DNA of 64,000 nucleotides from Zhihengliuella salsuginis (GCF_014651715.1 NZ_BMXK01000011.1:62001-126000), one strand, 5' to 3'. Positions 1 through 10,399 are shown, counted from the stretch's first letter. The notes: generated from the letters alone by a model not told the origin. Numbers and translations are program-made.

Positions 1-1
1 C

Positions 2-1117
2 ACCATCGGCCTGGCCGCCGGCCTGATCCTCGTGGCCCTCGGCTCCGGCGGCGTGAAGGCGGCCTCCGGCTCGCTCGTCGGCTCGCTCTACGCCCGCGAG
101 GACAACCGCCGCGACGCCGGCTTCTCTATCTTCTACATGGGCGTGAACATCGGCGGCCTCCTCGGCCCGCTGCTCACCGGCTTCCTGCAGACCCGCGTCG
201 GCTTCCACTTCGGCTTCGGCGCCGCCGCCGTCGGCATGGCCATCGGCCTGGCGATCTACGCCAGCGGCCGGAAGAAGCTGCCCGCTGCCGCCCAGCAGAT
301 CGCGAACCCGCTGCCGGCCCCGCAGCGCAAGAAGTACACGTGGGGCACTCTCGCCGCCCTGGCGGTCATCATCGCGCTCCTGGCCTCCGGCGTCGTGAAC
401 GCGGACAACCTGGCCAACACCATGGCCGGAGCGGCCGTCATCGCCTCGGCGATCTACTTCGTCGTCATCCTGCGCTCCAAGAAGGTCGACGCCACGGAGC
501 GCAAGCGCGTCACGGCGTTCATCCCGCTGTACATCGCCTCGGCCGCCTTCTGGGCCCTGTTCCAGCAGCAGTTCACGTTCATCGCCGTGTACTCGGACAA
601 GCGCCTGGACCGCACCCTGTTCGGCTGGGAGATGCCGGCCAGCTGGGTCCAGTCGATCAACCCGGTCTTCATCATCATCTTCGCGGCCGTGTTCGCGGCG
701 ATGTGGACGAAGATGGGCGACCGCCAGCCGTCGACCCCGCTGAAGTTCGGCGCGGCGCTGGTCATCATCGGCATCGCCTACCTGGTGTTCATCCCGCTGG
801 AGTCGCTGGACAAGACACCGCTGCTGGCCCTGGCCGGCATCCTGCTGCTGTGCACGTGGGCGGAGCTGTTCCTCAGCCCGATCGGCCTGTCCGTGGCGAC
901 CAAGCTCGCCCCGGTCGCGTTCACCACGCAGATGCTCGCCCTGTTCTACCTGTCGATCTCGCTGGGCACCACGCTCGCGGGCATCCTGGCCGGCTTCTAC
1001 ACGGAGGGCAACGAGATCCCGTACTTCCTGGCGCTCGGCGGCACGTCGATCGTCCTGGGCGTCGCCCTCGCCGCCGCGACCCCCGGCATCAAGAAGCTGA
1101 TGTCCGGCGTGAAGTAG
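2..1117 (+). CDS. POT/PTR family proton-dependent oligopeptide transporter, 5' truncated by window edge
   Basis: This is the C-terminal 371 codons of an MFS-fold di/tripeptide:H+ symporter of the inner membrane; the reading frame is open to the left edge, so the true start lies outside. The stretch FSIFYMGVNIGGLLGPL matches the second PTR2 family signature (FYxxxNxG). Hydrophobic segments then run to the C-terminus, with the interdomain loop near the RSKKVDATERKR stretch. The family imports small peptides using the proton gradient. A GC-rich hairpin follows 30 bases after the stop, so this is the last gene of its transcript. The family is clear; substrate range cannot be read from sequence. 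Confidence 0.9.
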   Translation, partial: TIGLAAGLILVALGSGGVKAASGSLVGSLYAREDNRRDAGFSIFYMGVNIGGLLGPLLTGFLQTRVGFHFGFGAAAVGMAIGLAIYASGRKKLPAAAQQIANPLPAPQRKKYTWGTLAALAVIIALLASGVVNADNLANTMAGAAVIASAIYFVVILRSKKVDATERKRVTAFIPLYIASAAFWALFQQQFTFIAVYSDKRLDRTLFGWEMPASWVQSINPVFIIIFAAVFAAMWTKMGDRQPSTPLKFGAALVIIGIAYLVFIPLESLDKTPLLALAGILLLCTWAELFLSPIGLSVATKLAPVAFTTQMLALFYLSISLGTTLAGILAGFYTEGNEIPYFLALGGTSIVLGVALAAATPGIKKLMSGVK

Positions 1118-1147
1118 GCAGCACCGCCTCTGTCTTCAGGCAGTACG

Positions 1148-1189
1148 ACGGCGCCGCGCCCGTTCCGCAAGAACCGGGTGCGGCGCCGT
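1148..1189 (+). terminator. Imperfect GC-rich hairpin after the peptide transporter
   Basis: An acggcgccgc arm and its complement gcggcgccgt close a hairpin whose inner part (cccgttc/gaaccggg) pairs with small defects. It sits 30 bases after the transporter stop. There is no long T-run, as is common for terminators in high-GC actinobacteria. Confidence 0.6.
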
Positions 1190-1307
1190 TCGTCTATGTC
1201 CCTCGGCACGCAGTGCGGGCCTCGGCGAACCGTTGTCTGCGATACATGGTGCTGCTACGTTGTCGGCAGACGAAGGTCCACCAAGGTCTGCATTCGGGGG
1301 GATTCTG

Positions 1308-1787
1308 ATGAAGACGGCCAGACGATGGAGAATCGCCGGGGCGGCCGCGGTCCTCGCGGTCGGCAGTACAGCGTTGGCCGGATGCTCTGGCCCGACGTAC
1401 GACGACGCGTCGGAAATCGTCCCATCCTTCGCCGGAGAGCAAGCTGCGAAGGATCACCTGCCGGAGCCGGCGGACACCTTCATCCCCGAGGACATGGATC
1501 CCGCGAAAACGCGGCTCGTGGGACAGTCGGCCGACCTCCAGTACTTTGCCGCCCCGCTGGGCGATGAGGAGATCTGCCTCATCCCGGTCAATGGCCAGGG
1601 CGACGCCACCATGATGGGTTGCACGTCCGTGGACGGATTCGGGGGCCTCCGCGTGGCGAATGGCGACAAGACCGAGGAAGCATGGCTCGTGGCAACATCC
1701 GAGGCGCAGGAAATCCTGAGCGGCGTCGATCAGAGCCAGTGGGAGCAGAAGTCCCCCAATCTCCTCGTGAAGAACGCCCCCGAATAG
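1308..1787 (+). CDS. Small secreted lipoprotein of unknown function
   Basis: This 159-residue protein starts at the ATG that gives a textbook lipoprotein signal: MKTARR, a hydrophobic core, then lipobox LAGC with Cys about residue 24. Upstream in-frame codons to 1233 would put a charged extension before the signal and are rejected. The mature part is acidic, with no family I recognise; it has two more cysteines (EEICLIP and MMGCTS) that could form a disulfide outside the cell. A plausible promoter, TTGTCT (1233-1238), 17 bases, TACGTT (1256-1261), lies upstream. It stands alone, between a transporter and another lipoprotein gene. A surface-anchored protein is well supported; function is unknown. 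Confidence 0.75.
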   Translation: MKTARRWRIAGAAAVLAVGSTALAGCSGPTYDDASEIVPSFAGEQAAKDHLPEPADTFIPEDMDPAKTRLVGQSADLQYFAAPLGDEEICLIPVNGQGDATMMGCTSVDGFGGLRVANGDKTEEAWLVATSEAQEILSGVDQSQWEQKSPNLLVKNAPE

Positions 1788-1940
1788 GACTTTCAGGCCC
1801 CGGCGACCTGCAGCCGGCCCCGAGGCGGCGGGGCTCGCCCATTCCGCAAGTCCCCGCCGATAAGGTGGTGCACCGCGCCGGAAGGCATTTCGCCTGGTCG
1901 GCCCCTTGTTCCATCTCGATCTCCCGGAGGCTGTCCAACC

Positions 1941-2711
1941 GTGACCGCACGCCGCACCACCCGCCTGCTCGCCGCCCTGGCCGGCGGCGCCGTCGTCCTC
2001 TCCTCCCTCACCGGGTGCACCGCCGCCGAGAGCATTCTGTGGGACATCGTCGACGAGTTGGAGGCGCCTCCCGCGCCGGCCGGCCCGAGTGCCGCGACCG
2101 ACGCGAACGCGGGCTTCGAGGTGACCGACGAGCCCCTGCTGGACCAGCTGGCGACGATCGAGATCAAGGGTCGTGCCCCGAAAACCGGGTACGAGCGCGA
2201 CGAGTTCGGCTCCGGCTGGAAGGACCCGGACCGCAACGGGTGCGACGCCCGCAACGACATGCTGCGCCGCGACCTGACCGACGTGGAGCTCAAGGAGGGC
2301 ACGAACGGGTGCGTCGTGCTCGCCGGGACGCTGGACGACGCGTTCACTGCTACCGAGATCGACTTCGTCCGCGGCCCCGGGACCAGCAGCGACGTGCAGA
2401 TCGACCACCTGGTGGCGCTCTCCGACGCGTGGCAGAAGGGCGCGCAGCAGCTGAACGAGGAGGAACGCGAGCTGCTGGCCAACGACCCGCTGAACCTGCT
2501 CGCGGTCGACGGGCCCTCCAACGCGTCCAAGGGCGACTCCGACGCGGCCACCTGGCTGCCGCCGAACCGCGGGTTCTGGTGCGACTACGTCACCCGGCAG
2601 ACCGCCGTGAAGGCCAAATACGACCTCTGGATGACGCAGGCCGAGCACGACGCGATCGAACAGACCGTCACGAACCGCTGCCCGGATTCCAGGGCCCTCG
2701 CGATCGACTGA
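1941..2711 (+). CDS. Lipoprotein with HNH nuclease domain (DUF1524 / GmrSD C-terminal-like)
   Basis: The 256-residue product begins at GTG after a GGAGG-type ribosome site and has a lipoprotein signal ending LSSLTGC. The mature protein carries the features of secreted actinobacterial DUF1524 proteins: EFGSGWKDPDRNGCDARND, then the His-Asp core VQIDHLVALSDAWQKGA, then NDPLNLLAVDGPSNASKGD and a C-terminal WMTQAEHDAI helix. In HNH enzymes the His of the DH pair is the general base and the downstream Asn/Lys residues complete the metal site. Being exported, it more likely digests extracellular DNA for nutrients or defence than acts in restriction. It converges on the RraA-like gene with an 8-base gap. 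Confidence 0.85.
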   Translation: MTARRTTRLLAALAGGAVVLSSLTGCTAAESILWDIVDELEAPPAPAGPSAATDANAGFEVTDEPLLDQLATIEIKGRAPKTGYERDEFGSGWKDPDRNGCDARNDMLRRDLTDVELKEGTNGCVVLAGTLDDAFTATEIDFVRGPGTSSDVQIDHLVALSDAWQKGAQQLNEEERELLANDPLNLLAVDGPSNASKGDSDAATWLPPNRGFWCDYVTRQTAVKAKYDLWMTQAEHDAIEQTVTNRCPDSRALAID

Positions 2712-2719
2712 TCAGGCGC

Positions 2720-3352
2720 TCAGGCGGGCAGCCCCGCCGTGTCGCCCCCGGCGGCGAGCCCGGCCTCGATCTTGCGCCGGTGCGCGGCCTCCCACTCGTC
2801 GAGGCTCTGGCCGGCCTCCGCTTCCTCGCGCTGCTCGGCCGCGTCGAGAAGCTCGATCGCCCGGCCGGACTCCACGACCACGATCCCCTCCTCGTCCGCC
2901 ACGACGACGTCGCCGGTGCCGACCCGCACGCCGCCGACGACGGTCTCGCTGGAGGGGACCACGTAGTTCTTCGTCCCGGGCTTCGGGAAGACCCCGCGCG
3001 CGAACACCGGGAAGCCCATCTCGCGGACCTCCTGAAGGTCGCGGATGCTCCCGTCGACCACGAACCCGGCGATGCCCCGGCGCTGGGCGACGGCGCACAC
3101 GTTCCCGCCCGCGACGGCGAGCGACGTCCCGCCGGAGTCGACCACGATCACCGACCCGGGCTCGGCCCGGTAGATCGCCGCGTGCATCATCAGGTTGTCG
3201 CCGGGGGCGCAGCGCACGGCGTACGCGGGCCCCGTAACGCGCGGCATGCCGGACCACAGCGGGCGGATCCCCGGGTCCATCACGCGGTCCTCGTCGACCA
3301 GGTCGGCGAGCGACGTCGGCGATACGTCGGGCAGGGCGGGCGTGTTCGTCAT
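2720..3352 (-). CDS. RraA-family protein (HMG/CHA aldolase-like)
   Basis: This 210-residue protein has the RraA/demethylmenaquinone-methyltransferase-like fold signature: a central PGDNLMMHAAIYRAEPGSV segment, then GIAGFVVDGSIRDLQEV. The Arg-Asp pair in that last motif is where bacterial 4-hydroxy-4-methyl-2-oxoglutarate/oxaloacetate aldolases bind substrate and Mg2+. Members either cleave HMG-type oxo-acids to pyruvate or bind RNase E; actinobacterial members are better explained as enzymes, but the sequence does not prove which. The ATG is preceded by AAGGGAGAA. No pathway partner is adjacent: the divergent neighbour is a DUF2254 membrane protein. Confidence 0.85.
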   Translation of the reverse strand: MTNTPALPDVSPTSLADLVDEDRVMDPGIRPLWSGMPRVTGPAYAVRCAPGDNLMMHAAIYRAEPGSVIVVDSGGTSLAVAGGNVCAVAQRRGIAGFVVDGSIRDLQEVREMGFPVFARGVFPKPGTKNYVVPSSETVVGGVRVGTGDVVVADEEGIVVVESGRAIELLDAAEQREEAEAGQSLDEWEAAHRRKIEAGLAAGGDTAGLPA

Positions 3353-3468
3353 CGAGTTCTCCCTTGTCGTCGTGCCTTTGGCAGGCCGTCCACTTCTCGA
3401 GCGTACGACACCACCAAACCCCGCCCGCCGCTAGACTGCCAACGGGGTCTACGGAAGGGGTGCCCGGC

Positions 3469-4830
3469 ATGCCGCGAGGTCAACGTGTTCAACGCGTCAC
3501 CGACACGATCCGCCACGAGTTGTGGCCTCTGCCGATGCTCGGCATCGCGGCCGGACTGCTGCTCGGGCTCGGCCTGCCGGCGCTCGACGGCGCACTGCCA
3601 CACGTGCGCGAACTCGTGTCCGCCTGGGTGTTCGGCGGCAGTCCCGACGCCGCGCGGGCCGTCCTCACCACCATCGCCGGGTCGGTCGTCACCGTCACCA
3701 CGCTCACGTTCTCGGTGACGATCGTGCTCCTGCAGCTCGCGTCCTCCCAGTACACCCCGCGCCTGCTGCGGACCTTCACGGGCGACACGGTGGTCCACGT
3801 GACCCTCGCCGTCTTCCTCGGCACGTTCGCCTACTCGCTGGCGGTGCTGCGCACGGTCCGCAACGGCACCGCCGATTACGAGGCGTTCGTCCCCGGCATC
3901 AGCGTGAGCCTCGCCTTCCTGCTGGCGATCGCCGTGGTGGTCCTCCTCGTCGTCTTCCTGACCCACATCACGCGCACGATCCGCGTGGAAACGATCCTCG
4001 CGGACGTCACCCGCGAGGGGAGGGGCGCCCTGGCCCGCGCCTACCGAAACTCCCGCCCCGGCAATCCTCCGGTGTCGGAGCACCCGGCGGAGCCGGTCCC
4101 CTCGACGGGGACGGGCTTCGTGGCCGACGTCGACCTCGAGCCGCTGACTCTCCTCGCCACCGAGCGCGACTGGACCATCACCTTCGAGATCAGTCCCGGC
4201 GACTTCGTCACACCCCAGCAGAGCCTCGCCCGGGTCTGCCACACGAGCTCGCCCCACCACCTGACGTCCGACGACGTCGCGCTGCTCGTCTCGCGTATCA
4301 ACGACGCGGTGGTCACGGGCCGCGAACGCACCACGGTGCAGGACCCGCGCTTCCCGATCCAACAGATCGTCGACATCAGCAACCGCGCACTCTCCCCCGG
4401 CGTCAACGACCCGACGACGGCCCTGCACTGCCTGCACTACCTGGGCGCCCTGCTCGGCGACATCGCCGGATCCGACGTCCGCGACGTCGTCGAGTGGGAC
4501 GAGGACGGCGCCGTCCGCGTGATCCTGCCGCAGCCGACCTTCACGGACCTGGCCACGTTGGTCCTGCGCGACGCGCTCACGTTCGGCCGCGGCCAGGCCG
4601 TCATCGTCGACAAGGCCTTCTCGCTGCTGCGCGAGGCGGCGCTGTGCGACACCGCCGGACGCTACTCGAGGCAGATCGAGGACCTGGTCGACGACCTGGC
4701 GGCTCTCGTCCCCCTGCAGGACTTCACGCCTCGCGACGCCGCACGCCTCCGGACGTCGATCGACGACGCCCGCCGGGCGGCCGCCGACGACGTGGCCCAC
4801 CGCCACCTGATCGCAGACTTCGGCGCATGA
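3469..4830 (+). CDS. DUF2254 integral membrane protein
   Basis: A 453-residue protein starting at the ATG preceded by GGAAGGGG and by a TAGACT -10-like element at 3432. The N-terminal 180 residues hold four hydrophobic helices ([69 protein letters not shown]), matching the predicted membrane part of DUF2254 proteins. The rest is a soluble domain with the family segment [19 protein letters not shown]. The function of DUF2254 is not established. Its stop overlaps the start of the MFS gene by four bases (ATGA), so the two proteins are probably made together. Confidence 0.85.
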   Translation: MPRGQRVQRVTDTIRHELWPLPMLGIAAGLLLGLGLPALDGALPHVRELVSAWVFGGSPDAARAVLTTIAGSVVTVTTLTFSVTIVLLQLASSQYTPRLLRTFTGDTVVHVTLAVFLGTFAYSLAVLRTVRNGTADYEAFVPGISVSLAFLLAIAVVVLLVVFLTHITRTIRVETILADVTREGRGALARAYRNSRPGNPPVSEHPAEPVPSTGTGFVADVDLEPLTLLATERDWTITFEISPGDFVTPQQSLARVCHTSSPHHLTSDDVALLVSRINDAVVTGRERTTVQDPRFPIQQIVDISNRALSPGVNDPTTALHCLHYLGALLGDIAGSDVRDVVEWDEDGAVRVILPQPTFTDLATLVLRDALTFGRGQAVIVDKAFSLLREAALCDTAGRYSRQIEDLVDDLAALVPLQDFTPRDAARLRTSIDDARRAAADDVAHRHLIADFGA

Positions 4831-6188
4831 GCATCGATCAGCGGCGCGCGCGCGTCCAGCGCCGCACGCTCACCGTGGTCGTCATCAGCCAGGTGCTCGG
4901 CGGGGCAGGGCTGGCCGCCGGCGTCACCGTGGGGGCGCTGCTGGCCGGCGAGCTCCTCGGGCACGACGGCGTCGCCGGCCTGCCGGTGGCACTGTTCACC
5001 CTGGGTGCCGCGCTGACGGCCTACCTGGTGGGCCGCCTGACGGGGCGGTTCGGCCGGCGCGTGGGACTGGGAATCGGTTTCGCGGCCGGCGGTCTCGGCG
5101 GGTTCGGCGTGGTGGCCGCGGCCGTCGCGGGCAACATCCCCCTGCTCTTCGCCGCGTTCTTCGTCTACGGGGCGGGGACGGCCACGAACCTGCAGGCCCG
5201 CTACGCGGGAGGCGACCTCGCGCTTCCCGACGCCCGCGGCCGGGCCATCAGCATCGCCATGGTCTCGACGACCCTCGGCGCGGTCGCCGGCCCCAACCTG
5301 GTCGAGCCCATGGGGTCGGTCGCCGTCGGGCTCGGCATCCCGGCCCTGGCGGGGCCTTTCCTGCTCTCGGGCGCCGCGTACCTCGCGGCGGGGATCGTGC
5401 TGCTGGCCCTGCTGCGGCCGGACCCGCTGCTGTTCGCCCGGCAGCTCGAGGAGGAGCGGTCGGAGGAGACGCTGGCGGCCGCCCCCGCGGCGGAAGCGTC
5501 CCGCGCGGGCCTGGCCCGCGCGCCCACCGGGGCCGACCCCGCAACAGGCGCCGCGGCCCCGTCCCACCCAGCGCGGCACGACGGCGCAGCGGACGGTGCG
5601 GCCGCCGTCGTCGTACCGGAGACCCGGCCGCGGACCGGGGCCTACGTGGGGGCGGCGATCATGGTGCTGATCCAGATCGCAATGGTCGCGATCATGACCA
5701 TGACCCCCGTGCATATGCGCGCACACAACCACTCGCTCTCCGACGTCGGGCTGGTGATCGGGCTGCACATCGCCGCGATGTACCTGCCCTCGCTCGCGAC
5801 GGGCGCGCTCGTGGACCGGATCGGGCGGACGCCGGTGGCGGTCGCGGCCGGGGTGACTCTGCTCGCGGCGGGGCTGGTCGGCGCGTTCGCCCCCGGGGAC
5901 TCGCTGGGGCTGCTCGTGCTCTCGCTGGTGCTGCTGGGGGTCGGCTGGAACCTCGGGCTGATCTCCGGGACCGCCCTCGTGGTCGACGCGACCGTGCCGG
6001 AGAACCGGCCGCGGGTGCAGGGGTCGATCGACGTGCTGGTCTCCCTGGCCGGTGCCGGCGGCGGGGCGGCGTCCGGGTTCGTCATGGTGTCGTCGAGCTA
6101 CGCGGGGCTGTCGGTCGCCGGCGGCGTGCTCGCGATGCTGTTCATCCCCGTGCTGTGGTGGGCGCGGCGGCGGGTCGCGTCGACTTAA
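4827..6188 (+). CDS. MFS transporter, drug-efflux-like
   Basis: The 453-residue protein begins at the ATG of an ATGA overlap with the DUF2254 gene; longer in-frame upstream codons lie inside that gene and are rejected. It has two blocks of about six helices joined by an Ala/Pro-rich loop of about 60 residues. The MFS motif A variant [14 protein letters not shown] is in the first cytoplasmic loop and [13 protein letters not shown] is its second-half counterpart. Proteins with this layout export small hydrophobic compounds by proton antiport. Translational coupling suggests a shared job with DUF2254, but the substrate is unknown. The second half is more G-rich on the coding strand than the first. 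Confidence 0.87.
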   Translation: MSIDQRRARVQRRTLTVVVISQVLGGAGLAAGVTVGALLAGELLGHDGVAGLPVALFTLGAALTAYLVGRLTGRFGRRVGLGIGFAAGGLGGFGVVAAAVAGNIPLLFAAFFVYGAGTATNLQARYAGGDLALPDARGRAISIAMVSTTLGAVAGPNLVEPMGSVAVGLGIPALAGPFLLSGAAYLAAGIVLLALLRPDPLLFARQLEEERSEETLAAAPAAEASRAGLARAPTGADPATGAAAPSHPARHDGAADGAAAVVVPETRPRTGAYVGAAIMVLIQIAMVAIMTMTPVHMRAHNHSLSDVGLVIGLHIAAMYLPSLATGALVDRIGRTPVAVAAGVTLLAAGLVGAFAPGDSLGLLVLSLVLLGVGWNLGLISGTALVVDATVPENRPRVQGSIDVLVSLAGAGGGAASGFVMVSSSYAGLSVAGGVLAMLFIPVLWWARRRVAST

Positions 6189-6256
6189 TCGGACACACAC
6201 CGGGTGTTTCCCGCCGTTCCCTACCCGCCGGCGGCGGTGCGTGCAAAGCTGGGGTC

Positions 6257-7912
6257 ATGGTTGGCACTCGCGCGGGGCAGCCCGCTGAAACACAGGACCT
6301 GATCGACGTCGACGCTGTGCTGGGGGCGTACTTCGACGTCCTCCCGGATGCGGAGAATCCCGACCAGCGCGTCGCGTTCGGCACCAGCGGCCACCGCGGG
6401 TCCTCGCTGAAGGGCTCCTTCAACGAGCACCACATCGTCGCGATCACCCAGGCGATCGTCGACTACCGGACGGACGCCGGCATCGGCGGCCCGCTCTTCC
6501 TCGGCAAGGACACGCACGCGCTCTCGGGCCCCGCCCAGGACACCGCGCTCGAGGTCCTGGCCGCCAACGGCGTCGAGGTCCGCACCGACGCGCGCGAGCG
6601 CTTCACGCCGACCCCCGCGCTCAGCCACGCGATCCTCACCCACAACCGCGGGCGCGCCAACCCGGCGCACCAGGCCGACGGCGTCGTCATCACCCCCAGC
6701 CACAACCCGCCGGCCGACGGCGGCTTCAAATACAACCCGCCGCACGGCGGCCCCGCCGACTCCGACGCGACCGGCTGGATCGCCGACCGCGCCAACGGGT
6801 ACCTGGCGAACGGGCTGGCCGGGGTTCGCCGGCTGCCGCTGGCGGAGGCGAAGGCCGCGCACACCAGCGGCACCTACGACTACATGGCCAACTACGTGGA
6901 CACCCTCGGCAGCGCGATCGACCTGGACCTGATCCGGACCGAGGGCGTGCGCATCGGGGCGGATCCGATGGGCGGCGCGTCCGTCGACTACTGGGGCGCG
7001 ATCGGCGAGCGGCACGGGCTGAACCTGACCGTCGTCAACGAGGAGGTCGACCCGCGCTGGGCGTTCATGAGCCTGGACTGGGACGAGAAGATCCGCATGG
7101 ACTGCTCGTCGCCGTACGCGATGGCCTCGCTCATCAACGCGGTCGCCGCCGGCGACGCCGCGTTCGACATCGCCACGGGGAACGACGCCGACGCGGACCG
7201 GCACGGCATCGTCACGCCCGACGCCGGGCTCATGAACCCGAACCACTTCCTGGCCGTCGCGATCGACTACCTCTACCGCAACCGGCCCGACTGGCCGCAG
7301 AGCGCCGGCGTCGGCAAGACCCTGGTCAGCTCGTCGATGATCGACCGGGTTGCCGCCTCGCTCGGCCGCGAGCTGGTCGAGGTGCCCGTGGGCTTCAAGT
7401 GGTTCGTCCCGGGCCTGCTCGACGGCACGGGCGTGTTCGGCGGCGAGGAGTCGGCGGGCGCGTCGTTCGTGCGCTTCGACGGGTCGCCGTGGAGCACGGA
7501 CAAGGACGGCATCCTGCTGTGCCTGCTCGCCTCCGAGGTCCAGGCCGCCACGGGCTCCTCGCCGAGCGACCACTACCGCGGGCTGTCCGCCGAGTTCGGG
7601 GCGCCGTCGTACGCGCGCATCGACGCCCCGGCGACCCGGGCGCAGAAGGACGCGCTGAAGAAGCTGTCCGCCGCGGACGTGACCGCGTCGACGCTCGCCG
7701 GCGAGGAGATCACCGCCAAGCTGACGGAGGCGCCGGGCAACGGCGCCGCGATCGGCGGGCTGAAAGTGACCACCGAGAACGCGTGGTTCGCCGCCCGCCC
7801 GTCCGGCACGGAGGACGTCTACAAGATCTACGCGGAGTCGTTCGCGGGCGACGAGCACCTGGGCCGGGTGCAGCAGGAGGCCAAGGCGCTGGTGGACTCC
7901 GTCATCGGCTGA
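6257..7912 (+). CDS. pgm: Phosphoglucomutase (alpha-D-glucose phosphate-specific)
   Basis: This 551-residue enzyme interconverts glucose 1-phosphate and glucose 6-phosphate, linking glycolysis with glycogen, trehalose and cell-wall sugar synthesis. The landmarks are in order: TSGHRGSS near residue 43, the phosphoserine loop TPSHNPP with Ser148, the Mg2+ loop [10 protein letters not shown], the sugar loop [10 protein letters not shown] and the C-terminal phosphate loop [10 protein letters not shown]. Length and layout match the E. coli Pgm type. The ATG at 6257 was chosen because the codons upstream lack homology; an AAGCT element about ten bases before it resembles the -10 boxes found before other leaderless starts in this window. 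Confidence 0.95.
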   Translation: MVGTRAGQPAETQDLIDVDAVLGAYFDVLPDAENPDQRVAFGTSGHRGSSLKGSFNEHHIVAITQAIVDYRTDAGIGGPLFLGKDTHALSGPAQDTALEVLAANGVEVRTDARERFTPTPALSHAILTHNRGRANPAHQADGVVITPSHNPPADGGFKYNPPHGGPADSDATGWIADRANGYLANGLAGVRRLPLAEAKAAHTSGTYDYMANYVDTLGSAIDLDLIRTEGVRIGADPMGGASVDYWGAIGERHGLNLTVVNEEVDPRWAFMSLDWDEKIRMDCSSPYAMASLINAVAAGDAAFDIATGNDADADRHGIVTPDAGLMNPNHFLAVAIDYLYRNRPDWPQSAGVGKTLVSSSMIDRVAASLGRELVEVPVGFKWFVPGLLDGTGVFGGEESAGASFVRFDGSPWSTDKDGILLCLLASEVQAATGSSPSDHYRGLSAEFGAPSYARIDAPATRAQKDALKKLSAADVTASTLAGEEITAKLTEAPGNGAAIGGLKVTTENAWFAARPSGTEDVYKIYAESFAGDEHLGRVQQEAKALVDSVIG

Positions 7913-8229
7913 ACATCCGGAGAATCGGCCCCGGTGCGCCGAATTCATTACGAAGCGGTAACTCTCCGGGAGCTCGCGCATTCCCCCGGCTTGCCGCGCC
8001 CCGCGGGCCCTCTCGCCGATCCACGGGGCGCCCCCGAGCCCGAAATACCGGGAAATCCGTCCGAGATTCCTCCCACAGCGAACAGGTGCTTGTTAAGCTG
8101 GGTCACAGAAAGTCCTCAGTATCGGTCTTGGCATGTCAGGACCGCGCACAAGATGTGTACGGCGCTACTCCAAGGCCGACCGAACTCGGCTACACAACGC
8201 GCAGACCCGGGGCGCGTGGACAGGAACAC
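7913..8229 (+). promoter_or_regulatory. Intergenic region and probable promoter of the betaine transporter operon
   Basis: This 317-base gap between pgm and proV contains no convincing gene. It is less GC-rich than its surroundings around 7940-8130. A TAAGCT at 8094-8099 resembles the TAG(A/G)CT -10 boxes used elsewhere here and would give a leader of about 125 bases before the proV GTG. I see no clear terminator for pgm. Transporters of this type are usually induced by high osmolarity, but no operator can be assigned. Confidence 0.4.
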
Positions 8230-9516
8230 GTGAGTACTCAATCCGCCGAAACGAAGCCGGCGCTCAGCGTCCGCAACGCCTACAAGGTCTTCGGGCGCCG
8301 GGGCAAAGAGGCCGTGAAACTCCTCGAGAACGGGAAAACCCGCGACGAGATCGAATCACTCGGGACGGCCGCGGTCATCGACGCCACCTTCGACGTGAAG
8401 CCCGGCGAGATCTTCGTCGTGATGGGCCTGTCGGGATCGGGCAAGTCGACCCTGATCCGCATGCTCAACGGCCTGCTGCCAATGACCGCGGGGCACGTGG
8501 AGATCCACGGCGCCGACATCGCCAAGACCAGCAAGAAGAAGCTGCGCCAGACACGGCAGAACAACGTTTCGATGGTGTTCCAGCACTTCGCGCTGCTGCC
8601 GCACCGCACCGTCCGCGACAACGCCGCCTACGCCCTCGAGGTCCAGGGCGTCTCCCCGCGCGAGCGCACGAAGCGCGCGGAGGCGTCGCTCGACATGGTG
8701 GGCCTGGGCGGCTTGGGCGACAAGTTCCCTGACGAGCTCTCCGGCGGAATGAAGCAGCGCGTCGGCCTCGCCCGCGCGCTGACCGCCGACACGGACATCC
8801 TGCTCATGGACGAGGCGTTCTCCGCTCTCGATCCGCTGATCCGCCGCGAGATGCAGGAGCAGCTCGTCGCACTGCAGGCCGACCTCGGCAAGACCATCGT
8901 CTTCATCACCCACGACCTCAACGAGGCCATGTTCCTCGGCGACCGCGTGGCCGTCATGCGCGACGGCCGGATCGTCCAGATCGGCACCCCCGACGACATC
9001 CTGACCCACCCGGCCGACGACTACGTCGAGAAGTTCGTGCAGGACGTCGACCGCACGCGCGTCCTGACCGCCGGCGGCGTGATGGAGAAGCCGCGCGCGG
9101 TCGTCAACCTCTCCGGCGGCCCGAAGAACGCGCAGCGCCTGCTCAAGGAGCTGCAGCTCTCCGCGGCCTTCGTCGTCGACCGGCAGCAGAAGCTCCAGGG
9201 CGTCATCACCGACCGCGAGGTGACCAAGCTGATCGAGGCCGGTTCCGAGACGCTCGACCCTGCGGTGCTGGGCTTCGCGTACCCCGTGGGCGAGGAGGTC
9301 CCGCTCGCCGACCTCTTCGGCCGCTCGGTCGAGAGCCCGGTTCCCCTGGCCGTTGTCGACGACGACGGCAGACTGGTGGGGGCGATCCCCCGCGTGACGC
9401 TGCTGGCAGCGCTCGGCAACGTGCCGTCCTCGACCACCGGAATCGACGTGGTCGGCGGCGACGCGGCCACCGGTGACGGCACCGACAACTCGACCGGGGA
9501 GGAAAATACCCGATGA
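8230..9516 (+). CDS. proV: Glycine betaine/L-proline ABC transporter ATP-binding subunit
   Basis: The 428-residue ATPase energises import of osmoprotectants at the cytoplasmic face. It has the long N-terminal lead-in typical of ProV/OpuAA (VFGRRGKEAVKLLENGKTRDE), Walker A GLSGSGKS (residues 66-73), Q-loop VFQHFALLPH, signature ELSGGMKQRVGLARAL, Walker B ILLMDEAFSALDP and switch His in ITHDLNEA. Two CBS motifs follow in the C-terminal 150 residues; in OpuA these sense ionic strength, so post-translational osmosensing is likely. The GTG start at 8230 fits the family N-terminus; upstream codons in the same frame are rejected. It overlaps proW by four bases. Confidence 0.95.
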   Translation: MSTQSAETKPALSVRNAYKVFGRRGKEAVKLLENGKTRDEIESLGTAAVIDATFDVKPGEIFVVMGLSGSGKSTLIRMLNGLLPMTAGHVEIHGADIAKTSKKKLRQTRQNNVSMVFQHFALLPHRTVRDNAAYALEVQGVSPRERTKRAEASLDMVGLGGLGDKFPDELSGGMKQRVGLARALTADTDILLMDEAFSALDPLIRREMQEQLVALQADLGKTIVFITHDLNEAMFLGDRVAVMRDGRIVQIGTPDDILTHPADDYVEKFVQDVDRTRVLTAGGVMEKPRAVVNLSGGPKNAQRLLKELQLSAAFVVDRQQKLQGVITDREVTKLIEAGSETLDPAVLGFAYPVGEEVPLADLFGRSVESPVPLAVVDDDGRLVGAIPRVTLLAALGNVPSSTTGIDVVGGDAATGDGTDNSTGEENTR

Positions 9517-10349
9517 CCGACTTCCGCATCCCGCTCGCCGACTGGGTCGACGCCTTCCTCGCCTGGCTCGAGACCACCTTCGCCGGCCTCTTCGACGCGA
9601 TCCGTACTGGGTTCCTCGGCGCCTACGACGGCCTCGAGGGACTGCTGCAGCTGCCGCCGTTCTGGGTGGTCATCCTGGTCTTCATGGCCATCGCCTTCTG
9701 GGCGAAGGGCTGGAAGATGGCGCTGTTCGTCGCTCTCGGCTTCACGCTGGTCTACGGGGTGGACCAGTGGGACAACACGATGTCCACGCTGTCCCTGGTA
9801 CTGGTCGCCACGTTCGTCGCCGTCGCGATCAGCATCCCGCTGGGCATCTGGGCCGCCAAATCGGACCGGGTCTCGACGATCGTGAGGCCGATCATGGACT
9901 TCTTCCAGACCATGCCGGCCATGGTCTACCTGATCCCCGCACTCGCGATCTTCCGCGTCGGGGTGGTGCCCGGCATCGTGGCGACGATCATCTTCGCCAT
10001 GGTGCCCGGCGTCCGCCTGACCGAACTCGGCATCCGCGGGGTCGACAAGGAGGTCGTCGAGGCGGGTCACGCGTTCGGCGCCGCCCCGGGCCGCATCCTG
10101 CGCCAGATCCAGCTGCCACTGGCGATGCCGACGATCATCGCGGGCATCAACCAGATCATCATGCTCGCCCTCTCGATGGTCGTCATCGCGGGCATGGTCG
10201 GCGCTGGCGGACTCGGCGGCGACGTCGTGGCGAGCCTGAACCGGATCGACCCCGGGTTCGGCTTCGAAGCCGGCATCTCGGTCGTGGTCCTCGCGATCTT
10301 CCTGGACCGCGTCACCCAAGGATTCGCCGCGTCGACGAAGCGCAAGTAG
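9513..10349 (+). CDS. proW: Glycine betaine/L-proline ABC transporter permease
   Basis: This 278-residue inner-membrane subunit forms the channel of the betaine importer. Starting in an ATGA overlap with proV, it has an amphipathic N-terminus, then hydrophobic helices. The BPD_transp_1 EAA loop, contacting the ATPase, appears as EVVEAGHAFGAAPGRILRQI. The segment FFQTMPAMVYLIPALAIF is strongly conserved in ProW/OpuAB. One permease presumably forms a homodimer with two ProV subunits, as in E. coli ProU. The downstream spacer to proX carries a stable hairpin. Confidence 0.95.
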   Translation: MTDFRIPLADWVDAFLAWLETTFAGLFDAIRTGFLGAYDGLEGLLQLPPFWVVILVFMAIAFWAKGWKMALFVALGFTLVYGVDQWDNTMSTLSLVLVATFVAVAISIPLGIWAAKSDRVSTIVRPIMDFFQTMPAMVYLIPALAIFRVGVVPGIVATIIFAMVPGVRLTELGIRGVDKEVVEAGHAFGAAPGRILRQIQLPLAMPTIIAGINQIIMLALSMVVIAGMVGAGGLGGDVVASLNRIDPGFGFEAGISVVVLAIFLDRVTQGFAASTKRK

Positions 10350-10399
10350 ACGCGTCGCAACGAACCGGCCCGGTTTCCGGGCACAGGAAATCCACCCAC

